A DNA stretch of 40,598 nucleotides from a virus, in IMG/VR virus record IMGVR_UViG_3300024262_000082, positions 1 through 40,598 of that record, one strand, 5' to 3'. Position 1 is the stretch's first letter. Every line of letters starts with the position of its first letter. Below the pieces are notes generated by a model that was not told where the DNA came from, searched no databases, and saw only the letters and a list, made by a program, of their open reading frames with translations. The position numbers and the translations under genes were made by a program. Below are positions 9,090 through 16,458 of the stretch, piece after piece.

Positions 9090-9410
9090 TTATAAATTGT
9101 ATTTTTCTTGCTCTTTAAATAAATCTGGATTATCAATAAATTTTAACATTTCATCATAATCTTTAACTTTGAAATATTCTTCATCATCCCCACCTTGTTC
9201 AAATTTTATTGTAAACCATCCATCTTTGAAATAAAAATCATATATCCAAATATAATATCCTTCACTATCATCTTCTTTTGTGCCAAGTTTCCAATATAAA
9301 TATTGTTTAACTAATTCATCTAATATTTCTCTATCTTTAACATTAGTTCGTATTCTTTGATCCCAATCATTAACATTTTCAAATAATTTTAAGTGTTTCA
9401 TAAATTTCAT
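9090..9410 (-). CDS. tagged small protein ending KYNL, 106 aa
   Basis: It contains MKHLKLFENVN at the N-terminus and ends EQEKYNL, so it has both the N-terminal tag and the C-terminal motif. The body is acidic and aromatic (YYIWIYDFYFKDGWFTIKF) and looks like a small alpha/beta domain. Two starts are possible. ATG 9410 overlaps the upstream TGA as ATGA and gives MKFMKHLKLFE; ATG 9401 gives exactly the tag MKHLKLFE seen at 16459. Translational coupling favours 9410, tag position favours 9401. No known family recognised. Confidence 0.8.
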   Translation of the reverse strand: MKFMKHLKLFENVNDWDQRIRTNVKDREILDELVKQYLYWKLGTKEDDSEGYYIWIYDFYFKDGWFTIKFEQGGDDEEYFKVKDYDEMLKFIDNPDLFKEQEKYNL

Positions 9411-9733
9411 AAATTATATTTACTTGCTTCTAATTCCATTTTATATTGTTCAATTTCTTCTGGTGTTAAATATTTTAATATTTCATCTTGTGTGAAATTT
9501 ATTTTATGCCCGTTGCTAATCACAACTTCAAAAGGAAATTCACCATCATTTCTCCATTTTGTTACTTGACCATAAACTTCTTTTGTGTCCTCACTTAAAT
9601 CTAATTCTCTTTTAGCTTCTTCACTAAAATCATCAATGGATGCTAAAATATAAGAGCCTAATTTCCAACTATCATCTTCACCTGTTTCTTGACTACTCCA
9701 ATCAACTTCTTCAAATGATTTTAAATGCTTCAT
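9407..9733 (-). CDS. tagged small protein ending KYNL, 108 aa
   Basis: It starts MKHLKSFEEVDW and ends SKYNL. The second half (GQVTKWRNDGEFPFEVVIS, FTQDEI, then LTPEEIEQYKMELEASKYNL) resembles by eye the same region of the gene at 36046 (TEDEI, SEDKLEEYQLKISADKYNL) and the end of the one at 38036. This suggests a shared SH3-like beta-barrel followed by a helical tail. It overlaps the gene below it by four bases and the gene above it by one base, so the four tagged genes are translated as one unit. Confidence 0.82.
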   Translation of the reverse strand: MKHLKSFEEVDWSSQETGEDDSWKLGSYILASIDDFSEEAKRELDLSEDTKEVYGQVTKWRNDGEFPFEVVISNGHKINFTQDEILKYLTPEEIEQYKMELEASKYNL

Positions 9734-10065
9734 TAGAAATCTGATTTATTTTCTGCTTTAATTTCGACTAGATTGCTATCACCCCAATCATAGATATCAT
9801 CCCATACAGAAAAACTACCTTCTTCATCTGATTTCTTTTCTTCTAATCGTGTAATAATATCATTTAATTCTTTCCAAGATTGTGTTTTTTCTTGAATGAT
9901 GTTTTGATTATTTCTTAAGAAATTAACATAGGCTATATTAAATTGTTCAAGAGTAACTTGACCTTTATCATATTGGTTCCACATCTTAGAAACATCAATA
10001 CTAAGTTTCCAATCATCTTCAACTTCTTGGCTTTGTTCCAATATAAAATCGCTATATTTTTTCAT
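9733..10065 (-). CDS. tagged small protein with T4-like capsid-targeting N-terminus, 110 aa
   Basis: The N-terminus MKKYSDFILEQSQE is the closest in the window to the T4 internal-protein capsid-targeting sequence MKTYQEFIAEA, including the hydrophobic-x-E end where the T4 prohead protease cuts. The rest is acidic and helical with several Trp residues (DDWKLSIDVSKMW, SVWDDIYDW). It ends NKSDF, so it lacks the KYNL motif. It is first in a four-gene minus-strand unit, with an AATATATAAC box directly before the start. The head-internal role is inferred from the tag only. Confidence 0.82.
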   Translation of the reverse strand: MKKYSDFILEQSQEVEDDWKLSIDVSKMWNQYDKGQVTLEQFNIAYVNFLRNNQNIIQEKTQSWKELNDIITRLEEKKSDEEGSFSVWDDIYDWGDSNLVEIKAENKSDF

Positions 10066-10069
10066 ATAG

Positions 10070-10080
10070 TTATATATTAA
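10070..10080 (-). promoter_or_regulatory. TTAATATATAA promoter box close to start
   Basis: The minus strand reads TTTTAATATATAACTATATG into the ATG at 10065. It probably drives the four tagged genes. Confidence 0.5.
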
Positions 10081-10105
10081 AATTGTAAAGAGAAAAAGAG
10101 GAAGA

Positions 10106-11008
10106 TTATCTTCTTCCTCCTGTATTTTTGGATGGTGTTGTACTTCTTGTAGGTGTACTTCTTGTAGGTGTATAACTTTTTCTTGGCGCAGAATAAGTAT
10201 TTGGTGAGTTATGTTGTCGAGATGGTGGAGTATAACTTTTCACATTACCTCTAGGTGTTGGTTTAGTATAAATCTTTGGTTGAGTATAATTTTTTGTAGG
10301 TTGAGTATATCTTTCCCTTGTTGGTTGAGTTCTTGTTGGTTGAGTTCTTGTTGGTTGAGTTCTTGTTGGTTGAGTATAATTTTTTGTAGGTTGAGTATAT
10401 CTTTCCCTTGTTGGTTGAGTTCTTGTTGGTTGAGTATATCTTTCCCTTGGGGTTTCGTATTTTTTCTGAGGTTGAGTATATCTTTCTCTTACGTTAGTTT
10501 GATTGACCTTCTCAGGAGTTCTTACAACTCTTTCAGGAGACTTTATTCTATCGGGTGATGTTCTGCTATATCTTGGTAGATTACTACCACCAGAATGATT
10601 AATTCTTGGTCCGTAATATCTATCTCTACGAGTATAATTATTCCAATCATTATGATACCAATTCCAATGATTATTCCAATGGTGATGATACCAATAAGGT
10701 GAGTAGTAAGGTGAATACCAAGAATAGTAATATGGCGAATAGTAAGGTGTATAATACCAAGGATATCCGTAATAAAAGTTTACTGACCAAGGTGAGTAAT
10801 CATAATAGAAAGGGTAATAATTCACATTCATTCCAAAATTAATATAGAATGTTGGTTCTTCATTAATAACGTCAATAGGTGTTGCTTCTACTGTTTCGAC
10901 ATAATTAATTTCGTCACTTGGTCTGTAATAAACATCGTCTTGTATATATGATGTGGTTGAGCAAGATGCTAATAATATAAAAATAAATAAGTATAGAATT
11001 TTTTTCAT
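10106..11008 (-). CDS. phage-encoded lipoprotein with aromatic-rich and TQPT-repeat regions, 300 aa
   Basis: MKKILYLFIFILLASC is a textbook lipoprotein signal peptide with lipobox LASC (Cys16), so the mature protein should be lipidated and held in a host membrane. Residues ~50-125 are extremely rich in Tyr, Trp, His and Pro (PYYSPYYYSWYSPYYSPYW). The C-terminal half is basic and repetitive, built of RERYTQPT, NYTQPT and TQPTR units, and ends TGGRR. Tandem DNA repeats underlie this. It follows a transglycosylase on the same strand and could be an accessory lysis or superinfection-exclusion protein, or an envelope-spanning binder of peptidoglycan; none of these is shown. Composition suggests a largely disordered protein. 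Confidence 0.8.
   Translation of the reverse strand: MKKILYLFIFILLASCSTTSYIQDDVYYRPSDEINYVETVEATPIDVINEEPTFYINFGMNVNYYPFYYDYSPWSVNFYYGYPWYYTPYYSPYYYSWYSPYYSPYWYHHHWNNHWNWYHNDWNNYTRRDRYYGPRINHSGGSNLPRYSRTSPDRIKSPERVVRTPEKVNQTNVRERYTQPQKKYETPRERYTQPTRTQPTRERYTQPTKNYTQPTRTQPTRTQPTRTQPTRERYTQPTKNYTQPKIYTKPTPRGNVKSYTPPSRQHNSPNTYSAPRKSYTPTRSTPTRSTTPSKNTGGRR
10276..10435. repeat. direct and tandem repeats coding for TQPT units
   Basis: A 70-base segment at 10276-10345 is repeated identically at 10366-10435, 90 bases apart. Inside lie 15-base tandem units of GGTTGAGTTCTTGTT type that encode TQPTR on the minus strand. They are in frame, so copy-number change would lengthen or shorten the lipoprotein without breaking it. 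Confidence 0.85.
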
Positions 11009-11059
11009 TTTAAAGGTTTGTTTTATATTATTACTACAAATTCTATACCATATTCAAAT

Positions 11060-11779
11060 TTATTTGTAATTTTGGGTAATAAACGCAATATAATTTGTTA
11101 CACCTTTATTATTAAACATTCCACCATAATACTTAACTCTACCTATACCAGCATTATATGAAGCTAATGTGTGTTCCCATGCTTCTCTTTCGATATTTCC
11201 TGAAAAATTTATTTTTTGAATTTTATCATACCAATGTTCATATAATTCTGCTAACATATATGTACCAATATATATGTTTTTTTCTTCTGTATAAGGTTTT
11301 TCATTAATATTAAGTCTTTGACAATACCATTTGTAAGTTCTTGGCATTAATTGCATAAATCCATATGCACCTACATTCGATATTGCATTATTATAAAATG
11401 ATGATTCTTGTTTAACCAGTCTGAACATAATATCAATAGGTATATTTTTAGAAATTGCTTCTTCATACATATATCTAATAAATTCTGGATTGACGTGATC
11501 GGGTATTTTAATTGATGATTCTTGTTCTATCATCCAATACAGATATTCATTTGATTCTAATATGTTGAATAGTGAGTCTGCGACTTGTTCTTCTGATTCA
11601 ACTTTATAATTGAGTGTGTAAATTTCAGATTTTAATTCAACCACTTCTTTTTTATGGCTTTCTTTGATGTTCTTAGTTATCAGAATAGAGAAGGTGATGG
11701 TTGTTAATAAAAGAATTATCATTATTGCGATAATCCATTTTAATTTTTTGGTAATTTTTTCATTTTTCATAATTTTCAT
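11060..11779 (-). CDS. membrane-anchored lytic transglycosylase (SLT domain)
   Basis: The C-terminal ~150 residues are a soluble-lytic-transglycosylase domain: FRLVKQESSFYNNAIS with the catalytic Glu, then GAYGFMQLMPRT, then YIGTYMLAELYEH and LASYNAGIGRVKYYGG. It would cleave peptidoglycan between MurNAc and GlcNAc. The N-terminus has a positively charged start and one transmembrane helix (WIIAIMIILLLTTITFSILI), then a short coiled coil. I chose ATG 11779 (MKIMKNEKITKK). The reading frame extends back to a TTG at 11806, and ATG 11770 is also possible. A membrane-tethered SLT next to a lipoprotein suggests host envelope lysis or entry rather than a tail-tip enzyme. Confidence 0.88.
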   Translation of the reverse strand: MKIMKNEKITKKLKWIIAIMIILLLTTITFSILITKNIKESHKKEVVELKSEIYTLNYKVESEEQVADSLFNILESNEYLYWMIEQESSIKIPDHVNPEFIRYMYEEAISKNIPIDIMFRLVKQESSFYNNAISNVGAYGFMQLMPRTYKWYCQRLNINEKPYTEEKNIYIGTYMLAELYEHWYDKIQKINFSGNIEREAWEHTLASYNAGIGRVKYYGGMFNNKGVTNYIAFITQNYK

Positions 11780-11859
11780 TATTTTTTCATCATAAAGAGT
11801 GCCCAAATCACTTTACCAACATATACTCTTTAAAATTAAAAAACTATCCCGATACCCTT

Positions 11860-11871
11860 CTTAACGTTAAG
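11860..11871. repeat. 12-base palindrome CTTAACGTTAAG
   Basis: A perfect 12-base palindrome in the divergent gap between the transglycosylase and the fibre-like gene. It may be a regulator site, although it could be chance in AT-rich DNA. Confidence 0.3.
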
Positions 11872-12011
11872 TATCTGATAGTCATCATTTTTGTTTTTAT
11901 ACCAAGTTAAGTATATATTAAAATTATTTATTATTTTTTTACATAATACAAAGACTTAGTATATTGTAAAAAAAATGAAAGGTTTAAATTTATGTTTCTT
12001 AATTCTTTTTT

Positions 12012-12034
12012 TTAATATATAATAAAAAATAACT
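12012..12034 (+). promoter_or_regulatory. extended late-type promoter box
   Basis: TTAATATATAATAAAAAA followed by TAACT. The 21 bases 12014-12034 are identical to 31564-31584 before another gene, at nearly the same distance from the ATG (6 and 7 bases between). Such conservation marks a promoter plus leader. Confidence 0.6.
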
Positions 12035-12040
12035 ATTGTC

Positions 12041-13216
12041 ATGAGTTTTAAGAAAATTAAAGTTATAACCCCCGAAAATGTAAGAGTTCCAGAAAATGGA
12101 TATGTTTATTTAGGTTATGGATATTCAACAACATATGAAGATACTGCACCTTGGATAAAAAAATCTGATGGTTCTATTATTTTGATAAGTGGTGGAACGG
12201 GAGGAGGTGGTGGAACCTTATATTGGACATTAGAATCAGGATATTTAAAGCCTAATAATGTTAATTATAAAGTGAGTGTTGGGAATACTTCAGCAACACA
12301 AGTTTTAAATGTCGGGGGTGGTATTAATTTAAGTAATACTACAACAAATACATCAGGTTCTATTCGTTGGAATGGTTCTGATTTTCAAGGTTATACTGGC
12401 TCAAGATGGGTATCTTTAACCGCAAGTGGTGACACTTCAGGTACTACTGGGTCAGAGTATTGGCAACCAGTTGCACAAGGTATTCAATATCCTGATGGTA
12501 AGGTATATGTTGGTAGTAGTTTTACAATAAGTGAAAATAATGATATATTGAATGTTCAAGGTGGTGTTACTTTAAGTAATAGTACTAAGACCAATGCTGG
12601 CACAATCCAATATAACACATCAAGCACTGATATTGAAGGTTATGTTGGTGGTGAATGGAAATCTTTAACTGCTGGTGATCACACAGCAAATGAAAACGAA
12701 TTTATTTATAATGATGCCTCTGATAATTTAGTTGGTACATCAAAATTAATGTATAATCCTGGTACGACAGGTGTTCAAGGTATTGGTATAGATACTTCTA
12801 CATCATATTCAACTTTTGAAGTAAATGGTTCGTTTGGTACAAAATCTAATGTTGTTACATCATCAATAACATTAGATGAGAATTATCACACAATAATATG
12901 TTATAATACTACGGAAATAGTTATTACTTTGCCTGAAATAAGTGATTCTGTAAGTAGAGAATATGTAATATGTAGATATAATACTGGTAATGTATTAGTA
13001 AGAATATCACAAGCTGCTGAGCCTTATTATACTGAGTATATAAATTTTTATGGTAATTCTGCTTTAGGTACTCTCGATTTTAGCACATCATTACCTGCGG
13101 GGGCATCTGACAAATTAATATTATATTCAGTAACTGTAAGAGCAATACCTCAGTTTCCAAGTCTTACTGATGCTAGATGGGTTGTTACAAATTTTGCATC
13201 AGCTTCAACACCATAA
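12041..13216 (+). CDS. tail-fibre-like virion protein, 391 aa
   Basis: Residues 1-55 hold an N-terminal segment with a Gly-rich linker (SGGTGGGGG). Two internal repeats follow, LNVGGGINLSNTT... (~90-130) and LNVQGGVTLSNST... (~170-215). Each runs from a LNVxGGxxLSN strand through an I-R/Q-W/Y-N segment to GY(T/V)GxxWxSLTAxGD, a pattern seen in phage tail fibres. The C-terminal ~130 residues form a beta-rich head domain beginning SITLDENYHTIICYN, like receptor-binding or collar domains. It is alone on the plus strand behind a strong late-type box, and no chaperone gene was seen next to it. Confidence 0.8.
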   Translation: MSFKKIKVITPENVRVPENGYVYLGYGYSTTYEDTAPWIKKSDGSIILISGGTGGGGGTLYWTLESGYLKPNNVNYKVSVGNTSATQVLNVGGGINLSNTTTNTSGSIRWNGSDFQGYTGSRWVSLTASGDTSGTTGSEYWQPVAQGIQYPDGKVYVGSSFTISENNDILNVQGGVTLSNSTKTNAGTIQYNTSSTDIEGYVGGEWKSLTAGDHTANENEFIYNDASDNLVGTSKLMYNPGTTGVQGIGIDTSTSYSTFEVNGSFGTKSNVVTSSITLDENYHTIICYNTTEIVITLPEISDSVSREYVICRYNTGNVLVRISQAAEPYYTEYINFYGNSALGTLDFSTSLPAGASDKLILYSVTVRAIPQFPSLTDARWVVTNFASASTP

Positions 13217-13221
13217 AGATA

Positions 13222-13608
13222 TTATTTAAGTAATTTAATAAGATTTTCAGTTAGAAAGGCGATAAGTTTTTTGTCGTCTTTTATTTTCACATTAGGTATA
13301 TTTCTAATGATAGAGAATTTGTCATTTCCTTCAATAGTTAATTTTGATATATGTTCAAATAATTCTTTATCTTGTTTGTAATAATCTTTCATCTGTTCAA
13401 CAAATTGTCTTAAATCAACACCCATTTTGTTGTTGTATTTAATACATTGTAATTCAGTATTATCTTCTTTTTCAATTAAAATATACCAAAGTTTCTTTTT
13501 TGAAACTTTAATATTTTCTAAAAAGTTATATGCTTTTTGTGCCTTAGTGTTTTTTGGAAACTTTGCAACTTTACCATATAAATTAACTTTCTTCTCTGCC
13601 ATAAACAT
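13222..13608 (-). CDS. hypothetical protein, paralogue of the C-terminal domain at 31592-32164
   Basis: The last ~100 residues match by eye the C-terminal half of the acidic protein at 31592: a helix-strand segment (LWYILIEKEDNTELQCIKYN versus YFLRKKGDNLHVVKYN), then LTIEGNDKFSIIRNI versus IKIKGNDRFSVVENI, then a terminal helix ending in I-x-K-L-L. This copy lacks the acidic N-terminal region and the tag. ATG 13608 gives MFMAEKK; ATG 13602 (MAEKK) is equally good. The role is unknown; two copies near virion genes suggest a structural or head-associated domain. Confidence 0.72.
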   Translation of the reverse strand: MFMAEKKVNLYGKVAKFPKNTKAQKAYNFLENIKVSKKKLWYILIEKEDNTELQCIKYNNKMGVDLRQFVEQMKDYYKQDKELFEHISKLTIEGNDKFSIIRNIPNVKIKDDKKLIAFLTENLIKLLK

Positions 13609-13620
13609 TATTTACTTTCA

Positions 13621-13631
13621 ACTATATATTA
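13621..13631 (-). promoter_or_regulatory. CTAATATATAGT promoter box
   Basis: Minus-strand TAATATATAG about 14 bases before the start at 13608, a member of the same box family. Confidence 0.4.
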
Positions 13632-13652
13632 GTGACAAAAGGTTTCTTTTTT

Positions 13653-14537
13653 CTAAAAATGATGATTTAATTTATCTTCTATGTTTTCATTATATTTTAT
13701 TCTTAAAAGTTTGATATTGTTATCTTTACAATAATCAAACTTAATTTTATCCCTTAGTTGAACCAATTTTAATTTTTCTTCACCGCCCCAACCTTCACTC
13801 ATTATAAAGTGTTGTGATCCGTTATATTCTATAAGTGTGTTATAATCAGGTAAATAAAAATCAAATGGTAATTTCCTTTTATATTTACAATCTGGGAAAG
13901 TGTGTTGAGGATCATATTTGATATTATGTTCTTTTAACCAATCCATAATTGTTTGTTCACCTTTAGAAATATTTGTTTTACATTTTACACACCCATTACC
14001 TCTTAAATGCGAATTTGGTGTCTGTTCAAATTTTCCATGTTCAGGACAAATGATTTTAACTTTTTTGTGCGCTGATTTATATTTAGTTAAAGAATAATCA
14101 TATTTACTGTCGTGTATGTTTGAACGATTTATGAATTCTTCTGTTGTTAATCTTTTACTACCACCACATTTTGGGCAACCAATGCCAGATTGATGTGAAT
14201 TTGCTACTTGTTTAAATCTACCATGTTTAGGACAAATTATTGCTATTTTTGAATGTTTATCTTTAAAATTAGAAAAATCATATTTATATTTATTATTGTG
14301 AATTTTATTAAAATCTTTAATTAATTCAATTTTTGTTTTACCAAACCCTGAACATTTAGGACAACCTTGTTCATTGTCTTTATGTTGATTTGGTCTTTGT
14401 TCAAAAATGCCATGTTTAGGACAAATTATTTGTACTTTTGTAGAATTATTTGTGTATTCTACTAATGAATAATCATATTTATTATTGTGAATTTTGTTTG
14501 ATTTGTCGATAAATTCTTTTAATGTTAATTTTCTCAT
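13653..14537 (-). CDS. Vsr-like homing endonuclease with three zinc-ribbon DNA-binding repeats
   Basis: Three repeats of ~60 residues (DUF723-type) each run from HxxKYDYS through IICPKHGxFxQ and N-x-H to GCPKC. Each carries two Cys pairs plus His, fitting a zinc-bound DNA-recognition module. The last ~100 residues resemble the very-short-patch-repair fold: GEQTIMDWLKEHNIKYDPQ, then PFDFYLPDYNTLIEYNGSQHF with the catalytic acidic and His positions. This is the layout of I-Bth0305I-type phage homing endonucleases. It sits two bases after a small ribbon-helix-helix gene and ~440 bases from the split DNA polymerase, a common kind of target for such elements. Confidence 0.87.
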   Translation of the reverse strand: MRKLTLKEFIDKSNKIHNNKYDYSLVEYTNNSTKVQIICPKHGIFEQRPNQHKDNEQGCPKCSGFGKTKIELIKDFNKIHNNKYKYDFSNFKDKHSKIAIICPKHGRFKQVANSHQSGIGCPKCGGSKRLTTEEFINRSNIHDSKYDYSLTKYKSAHKKVKIICPEHGKFEQTPNSHLRGNGCVKCKTNISKGEQTIMDWLKEHNIKYDPQHTFPDCKYKRKLPFDFYLPDYNTLIEYNGSQHFIMSEGWGGEEKLKLVQLRDKIKFDYCKDNNIKLLRIKYNENIEDKLNHHF

Positions 14538-14539
14538 AA

Positions 14540-14704
14540 TTATAATTTTACTTTTGAAGTATCTTCTCCTAGTTTATTAAAATATTCTAATAATAACCAA
14601 TCTAAGTAATTAGATCTATTTGATGTTTTATCATCTAACATTTTTAATATTTCTGGGTTTATTGTAACTGATATTTTTTTCTTTTTTTCAGTAGATTTTT
14701 TCAT
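14540..14704 (-). CDS. ribbon-helix-helix protein, 54 aa
   Basis: This short gene encodes MKKSTEKKKKISVTINPEIL followed by KMLDDKTSNRSNYLDWLLLEYFN. A basic tail leads to one beta-strand (ISVTINPEI) and two helices with the R-S-N-Y-L turn typical of the CopG/Arc/MetJ DNA-binding fold. It is divergent from a second ribbon-helix-helix gene at 14815 that has the related strand ISFTINPYI, so the two look like paralogues controlling the shared 110-base region. It is co-directional with the downstream homing endonuclease. The start ATG is preceded by a TATATATAG box. Confidence 0.85.
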   Translation of the reverse strand: MKKSTEKKKKISVTINPEILKMLDDKTSNRSNYLDWLLLEYFNKLGEDTSKVKL

Positions 14705-14721
14705 AATATGTTTTCTTTTGT

Positions 14722-14735
14722 ACTATATATAAATA
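14722..14735 (-). promoter_or_regulatory. TTTATATATAGT promoter box
   Basis: Minus-strand GATATTTATATATAGT lies 18 bases before the ribbon-helix-helix start at 14704. Confidence 0.4.
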
Positions 14736-14791
14736 TCTGAAAGTCAAAAACAAGATTTTATCTAATTTTTTGAAGTTTTTTAAACATTTTT

Positions 14792-14808
14792 TCTTATTTA
14801 GAATAAGA
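14792..14808. promoter_or_regulatory. palindromic operator candidate
   Basis: TCTTATT-TAG-AATAAGA is a perfect 7-3-7 inverted repeat ending six bases before the start codon of a ribbon-helix-helix gene. These dimeric regulators bind inverted or direct repeats near their own promoters, so autorepression is likely (inference). Confidence 0.5.
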
Positions 14809-14814
14809 CTAAAT

Positions 14815-14976
14815 ATGAGAAAGAAATTAAAAGAAGAAGAAAAAAAGCAGACAATTAGTTTTACTATAAACCCTTATATAAATGAACTTTTAGATAAACA
14901 TTTGAAAGAAAAAGGTATAAATAAGTCAAAGTTTATTGAGACTGTACTCGAACAAGAGTTAAAAAAAGATGAGTAA
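14815..14976 (+). CDS. ribbon-helix-helix protein, 53 aa
   Basis: The sequence MRKKLKEEEKKQTISFTINP, then YINELLDKHLKEKGINKSKFIETVLEQEL, has one basic strand followed by two helices, the second opening with NKSKFIE as in CopG/Arc proteins. The frame extends 15 codons upstream to ATG 14770, but that extension is Phe-rich and runs through the palindrome, so ATG 14815 is preferred. The stop is three bases before the DNA polymerase start, suggesting co-transcription and possibly control of polymerase expression. It is paralogous to the divergent gene ending at 14704. Confidence 0.85.
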   Translation: MRKKLKEEEKKQTISFTINPYINELLDKHLKEKGINKSKFIETVLEQELKKDE

Positions 14977-14979
14977 TGA

Positions 14980-16440
14980 ATGCTTGTAGATTGGGAATTT
15001 CGAAATTCTAACGTAATCATATCATACATAGATAAAACGGGTAATATTCGGCTTAAATACAAACCGTGGTCACGCCCCACAAAATTTATAACCACAGGTG
15101 ATGATGATCCTGAAAAGTCAGGACGATTTGTGACTTGGGATGGTAAAAGTGTTAAAGAAATTTATACCAAATATCCTAATAAATACTCTATATACGATTT
15201 TATTGATAATTTAGATGAGCAAGAAAGAAATGAAATATATGGATATCAAGATCCAAATATCTTTTTCATTGATATTGAAAATGAGATTCTTGATAAAAAA
15301 CCTCAACCTCAATTAGCCGAAAGCGCCATTCAATCTATTTCGATTGTAAATAAAGATAAGATATTAGTAGTTGGTACTGAGCCACTTAGTCAAAGTCAAT
15401 GTGATTCTATCCAGAGTGATGTTAATTTACATTTTAAGAAATTTGCAGGTGAATATAGTTTTAAATATATTCAATATAAGAATGAGTATGATATGTTATT
15501 CAACTTTTTCAATAAACTTATTCCAAAGATGGCAGTTCTTACAGGTTGGAATTTTATTCAATATGACTGGGTATTTTTAGTAAATAGAGCGAGAAAAATT
15601 GGTGTTGACCCTACTGTTGCATCATTTACAAGAAAATTAATTGAGCCCTTTCAAAGAAATGATTATGCTGAAATTCCAGCACATAGAGTTATTGTGGATT
15701 ATATGATGCTTTTTGATAAATGGGACACTTCTGTAAAAGTAAAAGAGAGTTTAAGTCTTGATTTTGCATCTGAGAAAATTTTAGGCGCAGATGTTAAAAA
15801 AGTTAATTATGAAGGTGACTTGAAACGATTACACCGTGAAGATTATAGGAAGTTTATATTCTACAATGCTGTTGACAGTGCGTTGGTTCAAAAGATTCAC
15901 GAAAAAATGAAATATGTTGACATTCTTTATGGTATGAGTGTTCTTGGTAAAATTAAAATTAAAGATGCGTTATCAACATTAGCATTAACTGAAGGTATTC
16001 TAAGAAATAAACTCAGAGATCAAAAGAATATTGTTCTTGTTAGAGATGAAAGTTTAGATGATAGTGGTTATAGCAATATTAAAGGTGGTTGGGTTAAAGA
16101 GCCGATAAGAGGTATGGCAACTTGGACTTGTTGTTATGATTTTGCTTCACTTTATCCAACAACGATGAGACAATTTAATATTTCTGCGGATTCTTATAAA
16201 GGTCAAAAGGTTAAAGGTAAAGATTATTCTGTTTTTAACGGACATCAACTAATGATAGATAGTGAAGATATTGTTACATTAAATAATTCTGTATTTAAAA
16301 AAGAAGATGGTGTTGTTACTCAGGTTATGAGAGAAGTTTATGCTGATAGAAAGAAATGGAAGAAACAAATGATGGATAAACATTCAGAATTGGAAAATTT
16401 AAAAGAAGAACTAAAAAGACTGGAAGAAGAACCGTTATAA
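14980..16440 (+). CDS. family-B DNA polymerase, N-terminal half (split gp43-like)
   Basis: This is a T4 gp43-type replicative polymerase cut short at 486 residues against ~900 for the family. Exonuclease motifs are present: Exo I FFIDIENE (D98, E100), Exo II NFIQYDWVFL (D196) and Exo III YNAVDSALVQ (D299), so proofreading should be intact. Palm motif A is present as YDFASLYPTTM (D387). The protein ends in the fingers helix (YADRKKWKKQMM, then a charged coiled coil, EEEPL). Motif B (K-x3-NSxYG) and motif C (DTD) are absent and no other gene here supplies them. Splits of gp43 into two chains are known in some T4 relatives, so a second subunit gene elsewhere is expected. Confidence 0.9.
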   Translation: MLVDWEFRNSNVIISYIDKTGNIRLKYKPWSRPTKFITTGDDDPEKSGRFVTWDGKSVKEIYTKYPNKYSIYDFIDNLDEQERNEIYGYQDPNIFFIDIENEILDKKPQPQLAESAIQSISIVNKDKILVVGTEPLSQSQCDSIQSDVNLHFKKFAGEYSFKYIQYKNEYDMLFNFFNKLIPKMAVLTGWNFIQYDWVFLVNRARKIGVDPTVASFTRKLIEPFQRNDYAEIPAHRVIVDYMMLFDKWDTSVKVKESLSLDFASEKILGADVKKVNYEGDLKRLHREDYRKFIFYNAVDSALVQKIHEKMKYVDILYGMSVLGKIKIKDALSTLALTEGILRNKLRDQKNIVLVRDESLDDSGYSNIKGGWVKEPIRGMATWTCCYDFASLYPTTMRQFNISADSYKGQKVKGKDYSVFNGHQLMIDSEDIVTLNNSVFKKEDGVVTQVMREVYADRKKWKKQMMDKHSELENLKEELKRLEEEPL

Positions 16441-16444
16441 TTTT

Positions 16445-16455
16445 TTAATATATAT
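16445..16455 (+). promoter_or_regulatory. TTAATATATAT box close to start
   Basis: TTTTTTAATATATATTATATG runs into the ATG at 16459, again a box almost touching the start of a tagged gene. Confidence 0.4.
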
Positions 16456-16458
16456 TAT

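Noticed and set aside
10276-10435. Possible CRISPR-like repeat array
   Set aside because: Repeats are in-frame tandem coding units with no unique spacers of constant length, and no cas genes are near.
10211-10558. 115-codon open frame opposite the lipoprotein gene
   Set aside because: It is a shadow of the TQPT-coding repeats on the other strand, is made of monotonous CWLSS units and has no start context; the minus-strand gene has a clear lipoprotein signal.
11975-12022. Tiny open frame MKGLNLCFLILFFNI before the fibre-like gene
   Set aside because: Only 15 codons, overlaps the late-type promoter box and has no supporting context.
16441-16458. Group I intron or intein interrupting the DNA polymerase
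   Set aside because: Only 18 bases separate the stop from the next gene, which is a complete tagged protein with its own box, and no polymerase C-half follows in the window.
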